Below, piece by piece: positions 47,267 through 58,000 of a stretch of 64,000 nucleotides of DNA. Origin of the DNA: Scolanthus callimorphus (lineage: Eukaryota > Cnidaria > Anthozoa > Actiniaria > Edwardsiidae). The notes under the pieces are model-generated. The model did no database searches. It saw only the letters and a list, made by a program, of their open reading frames with translations, and had not been told where the DNA came from. The stretch spans positions 20,943,073-21,007,072 of the forward strand of contig CM066912.1 in NCBI GenBank assembly GCA_033964015.1, given 5' to 3'. Position numbers and translations under genes: made by a program. How positions within the stretch are numbered: the first letter of the stretch is position 1; every line of letters begins with the position of its first letter.

Positions 47267-49244
47267 AGCGGAGCTCCTGAGCGGAGCACCATACATAAGG
47301 AAAAGTGGTATCAGAATTCAGACGTATAACCATGAATTCGCTTTTGAGTGGTTTCAGAGGTTTTTGCCAATTTCAATGACGTAAACAGTGACGTCATGTC
47401 ACGTGACTTTGAAAATCGACAGGTATGAATCTAAAGACAACTTTTGCCAAGTTTGGTCGTTATTGGAGCTTTCCTTCTGGAGATATGATTTTTTCTTTTC
47501 ATTCCTGAATAAAACGTATAGTGTAATTCCGTGTGTGTGTTTGTGTGTCCGCCCGGCACACAGGCATCCCAATTTCAGGCGGGAAAATAGGCAAGAAGGC
47601 ACCGCGCGCGCTACTATTTTTGTCGCCTTCGTGTTTAGTTTTAACGGAGCTCCCGCCCGGCGCTAGTTGACCAACATTGGGTTAATTAAAGTTATGTTAG
47701 AAGCAAGGGGCGTGCACCACCAAGGTCACGCGGCATGACGTCACCGATGACGTCATCAAAACTAGAAAAGTCAATATCTCAAGAAGGCAACATCGTTAGG
47801 TGACCAAACTTGGGTAAAGTTATCTTAGAGGTAAGGGGGGTGCACCACGAAAGTCAAGTGGGATGACGTCATCAAAACTAGAGAAGTCAATATTTCAAGA
47901 AGGTAACATCGCTAGGTGACCAAACTTGGGTAAAGTTATCCTGGAGGCAAGGGGGGTGCGCCACCAAAGTCACATGGCATGACGTCATCGATGACGTCAT
48001 CAAAACTAGATAAGTCAATATCTCAAGAAAGTAACATCGCTAATTGACCAAACTTGGGTAAAGTTATCTTAGAGGTAAGGGGGGTGCACCACCAAGGTCA
48101 AGTGGGATGACGTCATCGATGACGTCATCAAAGCTAGAGAAGTTAATATTTCAAGAAGGTAACATCGCTAGAAGACCAAACTTGGGTAAAGTTATATTGG
48201 AGGCAAGGGGGGTGCACCGCCAAGGTCACGTGACATGACGTCATCGATGACATCATCAAAACTAGAGATGTTAATATCTCAAGAAGGTAACATCGCTAGG
48301 TGACCAAAATTGGGTAAAGTTATCTTGGAGGCAAGGCGGGTGCACCACCAAAGTCACGTGGCATGACGTCATCGATGACGTCATCAAAACTAGAAAAGTC
48401 AATATCTCAAGAAGGTAACATCGCTAGAAGACCAAACTTGGGTAAAGTTATCTTAGAGGTAAGGGGGGTACACCACCAAGGTCAAGTGGGATGACGTCAT
48501 CGATGACGTCAGCAAAACTAGAGAAGTCAATATTTCAAGAAGGTAACATCGCTAGGTGACCAAACTTGGGTAAAGTTATCTTGGAGGCAAGGGGAGTGCA
48601 CCACCAAAGTCACTTGGCATGACGTCATCGATGACGTCATCAAAACTAGAGAAGTCAATATCTCAAGAAGGTAACATCGCTAGGTGACCAAACTTGGGTA
48701 AAGTTATCTTAGAGGTAAGGGGGGTACACCACCAAGGTCAAGTGGGATGACGTCATCGATGACGTCAGCAAAACTAGAGAAGTCAATATTTCAAGAAGGT
48801 AACATCGCTAGGTGACCAAACTTGGGTAAAGTTATCTTGGAGGCAAGGGGAGTGCACCACCAAAGTCACTTGGCATGACGTCATCGATGACGTCATCAAA
48901 ACTAGAGAAGTCAATATCTCAAGAAGGTAACATCGCTAGGTGACCAAACTTGGGTAAAGTTATTTGGTGGAAAGGGGGAGCACCACCAAGGTCATGCGGT
49001 ATGACGTCATCGATGACGGCATCAAAACTCTCAAAGTCATTATCTCGAGAAGGGAACATTGCTAGGAGACCAAACTTGGATTAAGTTTTTTGGAGGCAAG
49101 GGGATGCACCACCAAGATCACGTGGCATTACGTCATCGATGACGTCATCAAAACTAGAAAAGTCGATACCGCGATGACAGTAATGCTGGTATGTCAGTAA
49201 TGATTCGAGCTCCGCTTTTAGGCATTGCCTAAATCTATATATTA
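47267..49244. mobile_element. Second Helentron/HINE-like element with 128-bp core
   Basis: The left end AGCGGAGCTCCTG (47267) is identical to the first element at 25922. The right end has GAGCTCCGCT (49207-49216), a hairpin TTTAGGCA-T-TGCCTAAA (49217-49233) and tctatatatta. A GT-rich microsatellite lies at about 47529-47550, between the left end and the tandem core. Sequence around 47455-47520 (ggagatatgattttttcttt and following) also matches the first element at 26140-26180. The two are copies of one family with separately expanded cores. Confidence 0.7.
47736..49150. repeat. 128-bp tandem array with CRE-type palindrome, alternating unit types
   Basis: Palindromic TGACGTCATCGATGACGTCA cores, or versions with one or two changes, start at 47736, 47980, 48108, 48236, 48364, 48492, 48620, 48748, 48876, 49002 and 49128; a half-palindrome is at 47863. 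Spacing is exactly 128 bp from 47980 to 48876. Units carry agaagtcaatatctcaagaa and gaccaaacttgggtaaagtt. Upstream of the palindrome two versions mostly alternate, cacttggca and caagtggga, suggesting a 256-bp higher-order repeat in the second half. Confidence 0.9.
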
Positions 49245-49255
49245 ATTCTAGTTTA

Positions 49256-49540
49256 TTGTGTGGTTCCAGAAAATATCCATCAACCCACGGAATGGTGTTG
49301 AAAAGTGACCTCCCACCCCTCTGGAATTTCCAAAGGAAAATACATTATTGCGCGCCAAAAGTTGATGAAATAAATATCGTCCCTGTGCGCGTGTGCTGGC
49401 TTCTGATAGTGGTCGGACGGTTTTGTCACTGGTGGAAAAATCGTCCGACCAATCAAAGGCCACCGACGGTTTTTGTCACTAGTGAAGAAAATCGTATCGG
49501 CCTTCAGTCAGTTCCTAGAAGTTCTAGGAACTGACTGAAC
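49256..49540. repeat. Half-copy of the 5290-5438 MITE and a perfect hairpin
   Basis: Positions 49256-49370 start with tgtgtggttccagaaaatat and resemble the left part of the element at 5290. At 49503-49539 is a perfect hairpin with 17-bp arms (ttcagtcagttcctaga and its complement) and a 3-base loop. A second short inverted pair, gtcggacggtttttgtc-like, flanks it on the left (about 49411-49460). Confidence 0.6.
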
Positions 49541-52025
49541 TGAGACAGCTGAAGCTCTTCTGAGCTCTTCTTTGGTTGAATAACACAACTTAATTCGGTC
49601 TTCGCTTCTGCAAAGAGCACAGAGGCGTGTTGTGGCGACGTGAAGCTCAAGAAACATCGACGATGTTTTATGTTTCGCATTTTTGTTGTGGTATAAACAA
49701 ATGTCCCCTGATTTTCAGTGGTATGTCTTCTTATACGGATTGACGTAATGAAGTGGAAATAGAGGCCCCATTCATCCCGTTCAGCTTGACCGAATTGTGC
49801 GATGTCAAATGAATTTAGAACTGGGATTGGTGTTTATCTCCTAGACGAATTATTATACGTCATACAAAATATGACGCACATTAATTTGAGTTGCAAATGG
49901 AAAACTGAGAGCAATGCGTCGAGATTTCGGATACCATATAATATGGTCTGTTAAATCGACAATAGATCCAAAGCTGTCGTTTTGGAATTCACAGTTTCTT
50001 ACGTCACAGTTATGATCACCCACTTTATATCTTATCGGGATAAAAACAGATTTGTAGATTTGATAGTTAATATAAAGAACAGAGGAATGCATTATCCTTT
50101 ATCGTAAACAAAACATCACAAAACTCGCCAGTGAAACCTCATTTTTACGAACTTTTTGCCTGTTTTTTTTTCCAGCCTTCATGTTCGCTTTCATATGCCT
50201 AAATTATAGAAAAATATTAAACTCAGACTTGAAACTAATTATGTAAACTGAATTTAATTAGATAAACAAATCATAGCAACACAAAGTTCGACTGGAAACA
50301 ACCGTAGGCCTGTGTTTCAGTGTAGATCTTTCAGCAGAGAGCCCGTGTCAGCCACAAAAAGAAAAACTGAATTGTGAAAGTTCTTTATTTGACTCTCAAC
50401 TACTTGTTGTATCACCAATGTTTGCTTCTGAAAAATTAAAACGAAAGAAACATTTACTGTAGTCAATACCTTTCGCTCATGAAATTACACCAGAATACAC
50501 AGTTTCGGAAAATTGTAGTATAATTTGGCTCAATTTTGACGGAATTTCACTGGAAATCTGGACCTCGTTTTGGTGTATCTCGACCAAGATTTGCGATCTT
50601 CAACTCAATTCCACAAATGCTTTGAAAGTCAGCAGGCACTAGAACTTTTAGTAATTTTCATGTCAAAATTTCAAATAGCTTTAAAGTTTGAATGCCTCAT
50701 GTAAATGAGCGGCGGTCATTCTGAAAGTTGTGTATGATACATTCTGTATCAAACTCTGCCTTGGCCATAGATAATTATTACAACATTGTTAGCATGATAA
50801 CATTGTTATCTTTGCACAACCTGTTATTTATTGACGAACTTTGAAAGTTTGTGGTGAGCTCTTTTGTGCTCTATTTCGTTAAACGTGTAAGGTGACGACC
50901 ACAGTGAAATCAGAGGGTCCAATTAAAAACGTCCAGTTTCAAATGTGAGAAACAAATTTGTTTGGTAGCATCGTAAGTATAACAACGCTACTGAGCGAGG
51001 ATAAACACGATCAAGTAAAGCCTCTCGACGTATTGACCTGCTTAAAAGTCTCCTCGCCATTGGTTGTGCCTTTCTAACATAAAGCAACTAAAAGTAGAAA
51101 GCTGGAGAAAAAGTAAGAACATTGAAAATGTAGTGGTGATCGTTGCAAAGCCGAAAGTAATGTTTAATATTGCTACTCTACTTTTCCCCTGATATGGTCC
51201 ATGGGCGTCACCTCGCACAGCGAAACCGCGCAGCTTTACGGGAAAAGAATGTGAAAGTTTATAGACAGCAATATCCGCTCACAATTTTTGTTTCTATATT
51301 TTAAAAGAACTGTAGTTACTAATTTCAAGACTTCAATCGTTGAAAAGTGGGCTCATGACGTTGAAACAGGAAAGTGGAAATACTGTTCAAGGGAAAGCTG
51401 TTAGCTCTTCGCTGAAAAGTGACTTAAAATTGTCCTAATCCCAGAAGACGCGAGAGACTGGCAGTTTCGGTTTAACCAACACGACTGATCTTAGCGATTT
51501 GAGTTCAATTGAGCCTTCGTGATCCTAAGAGGCAAAGGTTGATACAAATATTATCCCATTTGTTTACGCAAAGAAGTCGTTAAAAGCTAGCCATAATACT
51601 AGTTTGAGAAGTTTATGATAAAGAAAGAACTGGGGCTAATTGCGCCTACGTGTTCTGACAAATAATTCACGGAATCCGCGGGCTCGTTGTGCAGAGGTGC
51701 CAATTGATTTAACGGACTTCATTGATTGCTCAAAACAAGTTGAAACTGAGAACTTTCTACATTGCAGGAACCGTCAATGAAAGACCAAAACCTTTTTCCT
51801 CTCTATAAGCACTTGGAAGCTACGTGGAATTAATGTTGAAGGTTTAAATATCCTTGGAAATATATTTGTTCCTCTGTGTAATAAAAGTTTTACTAGATGG
51901 TAAGGATATGACTTAGGAATTTGCTTAGCCAAATTTTCACTTCATGTTTTGACTGCGAGACAACATTTTGGAGTTATGATTTGAACAGAAATAAGGGAGG
52001 GGAAGCTTTTTAGATTCCTGCTGGA
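49541..52025. other. Upstream flank of gene D; no gene seen
   Basis: About 2.5 kb of sequence with few repeats and no long coding frame. It should contain the promoter and 5' UTR of gene D. The last 100 bases before the gene D start codon contain stop codons in its frame, which supports Met 52026 as the start unless an upstream exon exists. Confidence 0.4.
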
Positions 52026-55000
52026 ATGGCAAGCTTGGAAGACGTCGACAGAGATGTTTGCTTAGCTCCAGCGTCGCGTTGTCTGGAGGAAACCTTTGAA
52101 GAAAGTCAAAAGAACTTGATCACAGAAAAGTCAACTAAACAACTCATAAGAAAACGGATCTTATTGGAGTCAAAACAAGGGAAAATATATGCTTCTCCAT
52201 TGGATAAAACACCAGTTAGAAATGCAGCGATTCATGAGATACCTGACAGGAAAGCAACCTGTCTGATGCAGGAGAAACAACGCGGTGAAGGAAGACCTAC
52301 CTCTGGAAGATCGGGGAGGCTATCGGCTGTGGAAATTCAAGAGACTAACGAGTTTACTCTTCTGGCGTCTTCGCATCCAGATCTAGATCTGCATTCTGTT
52401 GGTAAAGGGCGAGATTGCTTGAAGGATAATCATTCCGCGGTGAATGAAAAGACAGTGCGAAAACATTGGTCTTTGACAAAGGAAAAGGACTGCCCGGAAG
52501 GAGAACAATATTATTCATTATTCTTTGACGCAAATGAAACCAGGAAATTGGTAGCAGGGTTGTCGCCTTCCGAGGTTATTTCTAAACCATGTCAACATGT
52601 TGACAGCTTTCTATCAAAAAACGAAGATAAAATGTCTCGTGAACGGGAGCCATCCCAACCATCAATGGATTATGTTGCAAACGTTATTGGGTCACATGAA
52701 TCGGGAGCATCCGATCATAGCGACTGCCTCAAGTCAGCAGAGATAATCGATGAAATGGATTCCTTCACCATCAACCATCCTGAGATGGCGCATTTTTTAA
52801 TGAAGGAAACATTGTCCAGAAATCAATCGTTATCGTTGCCAGCCGCAAACAACACTAGGACATCGCCTGTCTCGAATATGAACTGCATTGATGAAGAAGC
52901 ATATTCTGCGAAAGATGAAGTTCTACATTATTCAGATCTACTAGAAGATCGACGTTTTGCATTGAGGGAGGATAATGGACTTAGTCGAGAACATCAACCA
53001 AGAAAAATCGAAAGTAATCGCCCCAATGTTCTTTCCGACAAAACAAGCATAACGGAGACATGGTGCGACAAGGGTCGACATTCTCGGAGTGTCGACAGTA
53101 GAAGTTTGTCGCGAGAAGGATCTGCCATTAGCACGAGCGTTGCACTTTACACCAACAGTCAATCAATCATGGAAGAAGACAGATTTAATAAAGGCTCCAA
53201 AGTTCTCATGAATGATTTAGTTGTTGGAATTGAAACTTCGCCGCCTACACAGCTTTGGGATTCAAGCGACGAAAGTGATAGCGTCGATTTTAAAACAGTT
53301 ATACAAACGCAGACGACCGCAAGTCAAATAATGGGAATGCTTTTTACAACAAGACCCAAGATTTACCTGAGCCCCTGCTAAGCTGCGAGACACGCTGCCT
53401 CAATTTAGAACAAGCTATCATCAATAATAGAAACAATTCTGAGACATTTGTAGAAGATATTCACGCTTCTTCCTTGTCAGGGAAAAGTATCACTTCAGAT
53501 TTAAAAGTGCATTGTGAAAACGCTTCCCGGGGAATACGTTCTTCTAGCATTAATGTCAGCGGGAGCGATTCGATACCAGGCATTGAAGAGCCCTTTAGAG
53601 CAAGTGGAATGGAGAGGAAAAGTAGCAAGCATGACAAAAAGTCTGAAGAACCATCAAAAAGGCCATGTCTTCATTAGAAGATAAAACGAGAATTGAAGCA
53701 CAAAAAGGTAAAGAGGAAGCGTATTGTACCCATAAAGCACAATACATTTGTCGATACATTTTTACTCTTAAAAAGAATGCACATTTTACTGAACCCCCTC
53801 GTAGATGTTCTTCTGACGGATCCCGATCGGCATTTTGAGTAGTAGCTTTTCTACATGGGTTTTAATTCGCATTAGCCAATTAAGCTCTAATGTAATAAAG
53901 GCAATGTTCTGCGACGGACCTTGCTTTCTAAATTCTTATATGGAAATCTATGAGCTGCTATTCGTAAGCAAAGTCCTATTCTATTTCTTATTAGCAGCTT
54001 ATCCCAAACATGGCAACAAATCACAAGAAACGTTCAACGACAGTGATAAAACAAAACCAGAGAAGACGTACCAAAGACAAGTTAAGCACCACGGGGCTGT
54101 CTCATTAGAGACGGGTGTTTCGAAAGCGAGAGACATTATTGGAGAAAGAGAAAGAGAAACATCTAAACAAGTCCACGCACAAGAAGTACATCAAGGGCAC
54201 GAGAGTCCACAACTGAACTCAAGGTGGCAAGGGATCATGAGAAGGAGAAAGTCGTCTGTCGTGCGACTTCAATCTAACGTCCGGGATCAAATACGAAAAC
54301 TTGACACTTTCTCCGATGCTGATAACGAAAACGGTGGCAACATGAACCACGGGGATGGTAAAAACCGCGATAATACAAGCTGCAATAGTTCCGCGGATAA
54401 AGCGGAGGCCGAAAATGCGGATAGGAAAGACGAGGCAGAACAGTACAAAATGCCGAAATTCGTCAACAATAAGCTATCGCTGGTACGCCTTCAGGCACAG
54501 TTGAGGAAAAGGGTCATAAAGTTCGAAGTGCAGCAGAAAGAGAAAGCAAATTCAGAGATCGAAGAAGATAGATCACTGGACGAGATTCCAGAAGACGCAT
54601 CGGGTGGAGGGTTAAGAAGTGTGCGTCACTCAAGGAGAAGTTCCGCAGTGCTTACCCCGGAAGCACTGAGGAGGGGCTCGATTGATAGCACGAGTTCGCT
54701 GGGTACTTTTGCGCATGAGGTGGGTGTCATCATCCTCTACGTTTCACGGCCGAAATCTGGTTCAAAAGTTTTAACGATTCAATAATCGTGCACTAGGATT
54801 AAGGGTTATTTATAACACGAGGAACGCGCACGAGCTTACGGGATCCTCGTTTATGAAGTATATAATCATTAGGTAGATTGGGCTGTTCCATAAAAAAATT
54901 GTACCCCCCCTATCGAGGAACTCCAAATTTTCAGAAAAAAAACTCTGCCACTGTGGAAATTCCAGACTTCTGTACAACCTCTGTGGAAATTTGAAGCAAC

Positions 55001-58000
55001 CCCTGTGGAAATTCCTCATTCTCTTGTGGGCCTGTGGAATTTCCACAGTTGCAAATGAATACCCTGTGGAAATTCCAGGGTAAAATGGCTGGCACTGTGG
55101 AAATTCCAGGGTCAAAATCACGGACCCTGTGGAAATTCCAGGGTCGAAATCAGCAAACCTGTGGAATTTCCAGCTTCCTCGATGATGGGGGGGGGGGGGG
55201 GGATAGGGGGGGATAGGGGGGTACAAATTGTTTTGGGAACAGCCCATTATCACATTATTTTGAATAATTATTGAATGTATGATTAGTTTGTTTGTTTGAA
55301 TATTTTAAAAATGATTTTCAATATTTCTCAAATCAATTGGAACACTAACATATAAATACTTGTCTCCTAGTTGGCAAGTATCGCTGCACAATTTTCCTGT
55401 TTGTTTTATTAAAGGCATTTAAAGACTTTGAAAGGAAAAACCTGCACCAGCAGAAAGACATAAAGAAGAGATTCCGGTCAAGTATTTTGGAGGCAAAAAA
55501 GACGCTACTAGAAGCACGAATTCTTGCGCAGGAACAAACCGCTTCCAAGCGACTGGAGGAAGCTTCCAAGAAACACCGTGCTCTACAACGCATGCGTAGA
55601 GAAGAGGCTGCGAAGGAGGTGACCTCCCCCGGGGGAGATGGGTCGGGAACACGGAGAAAATCAGGAAGTAAGAAATTCAAAGATGGCGCCATCACAACAG
55701 AGATGAAGAAACACAAGAGTCAGCAACTACGGGAGATTAGAAAGGTAAGGTGACTCGAGACATTCGGCAGATTACTGCGGATTTCACCGAACCGTGGTGC
55801 GCGTCCACACCGTCTTTGTCTGCAAACCTTTCTCCATGGGTTGGCATGTGTTTCTAAAAAGTACTGTCGTTTTTATGGCAAAATCCGCGCGGGCTGCCTG
55901 TGGTGTTCAAATCGCGTCTCAGACCCCTCGGCGGGGGGCAAAAACAAAATGGCGACCAAGAGAATGATGTTTCTCGAGTATCTGCAAATTTTGGCAAAAT
56001 TTCCTGCTTTTTTCGCTCAGATATGAGGAAAAGTACTTACAGACCTTCCAAATAAGGTAAGGGGGAATTTCCTAATAAGGAAGTTTTGCAACGTCGGCAA
56101 AACGACAGTTTTTGGTGAAATTTTCTTGATGTGGTGTTTCTAAAACTTCTATGAAAGAACCGAGCCTCATCAAGAATCAGGTTCAGGTGTTCATGTTTGC
56201 CAGTTCTTTCCGATGGAAAACCGGTGAAAATGTGATCTTTTTGTATGGTTTGTGATTTACAAATTTGGGTTAACAGATATTAAACAGATCACCGGTAACA
56301 GTACCACCCATTGGGTGATGCACGGTCCTACGTATGAGTTACGGGTGCCTTTTATGTGCGAGTTGCATTCTGGTAGTTGTGTTACATTCCCAAGGCATTT
56401 CTTACGAAGAGAGGAATCTACATCCTCCGTTTTTCTGCCATTTGAAATGAAGTACACCAGTTTGCGTTACTCGGGTAACGCTGCAACTGGCATCGCAACA
56501 AATGATGAGCTGCATGAGAAACCGATGTAACATGGCCATTAGCTGATGAGGTCATGGGGAAGATGTCACGGGTAACACAACTGGCTCAGCATTACGGCGT
56601 TACGCGCGCTCTGATGAGCTGCATGAGAAACCGATGTAACATGGCCATTAGCTGATGAGGTCATGGGGAAGATGTCACGGGTAACACAACTGGCTCAGCA
56701 TTACGGCGTTACGCGCGCTCTGATGAGCTGCATGAGAAACCGATGTAACATGGCCATTAGCTGATGAGGCCATGGGGAAGATGTCACGGGTAACACAACT
56801 GGCTCAGCATTACGGCGTTACGCGCGCTCTGATGAGCTGCATGAGAAACCGATGTAACATGACCATTAGCTGATGAGGTCATGGGGAAGATGTCACGGGT
56901 AACACAACTGGCTCAGCATTACGGCGTTACGCGCGCTCTGATGAGCTGCATGAGAAACCGATGTAACATGGCCATTAGCTGATGAGGTCATGTGGAAGAT
57001 GTCACGGGTAACACAACTGGCTCAGCATTACGGCGTTACGCGCGCTCTGATGAGCTGCATGAGAAACCGATGTAACATGGCCATTAGCTGATGAGGTCAT
57101 GGGGAAGATGTCACGGGTAACACAACTGGCTCAGCATTACGGCGTTACGCGCGCTCTGATGAGCTGCATGAGAAACCGATGTAACATGGCCATTAGCTGA
57201 TGAGGTCATGGGGAAGATGTCACGGGTAACACAACTGGCTCAGCATTACGGCGTTACGCGCGCTCTGATGAGCTGCATGAGAAACCGATGTAACATGGCC
57301 ATTAGCTGATGAGGTCATGGGGAAGATGTCACGGGGAACACAACTGGCTCAGCATTACGGAGTTACGCGCGCTCTTGTATACTGGAACCGTTTCTGCAAT
57401 GTAAATGTATGATGGTGATGCAGATGATTACGACTGGAGCAATATTCGAGTTCCACTACCTGCTGGTCAAGATGCCAGGAAATGAAATGACTAGAAGACC
57501 GGATTAAAGAGGCGGATGAAGTGCCAGCAGAAGACGTGGAGAATCCAGATATAAACCGCACTGATGAAGGACAGATTTAAATGTTTCGAAACTTTGGCTT
57601 TAATCCTGCTTCTGTTTGGTGTTTGTCTTCAGTTTTAAGTTCTGCAATTTGAAAGGAAGTGCCGGTTTGCGTTACTTGGGTATCCTATGCAAAACTGCAA
57701 CTGGCATCGCAACAAATGCTGAGTTGGATGAGCAACTGGTGTAACATGGCCATTAGCTGATGATCTCATGGGTTGGCACTGCGTGTCGGCGCTTGCCTCT
57801 CGCCGCTGTCACCCGGACTCGGACCTAGCTGAGGTGTTCTTCTGCTTGAGTTGTGATTAAGACTTGAGTCCCATTCGTCATTTCCTCTGTGTTTCAGACA
57901 ATCAACTGAGGTCTTCTCTCTCATTCCAAGCCTGTAAATGGAGGGCGTTAAACTTACTACAATGGTATATAAATCCCGCTCACGATTGTAAACTGTAGTA

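Noticed and set aside
56252..56530. 92-codon plus-strand frame before the 109-bp array
   Set aside because: It runs from intron sequence into the repeat, has no homology to the family and no splice support.
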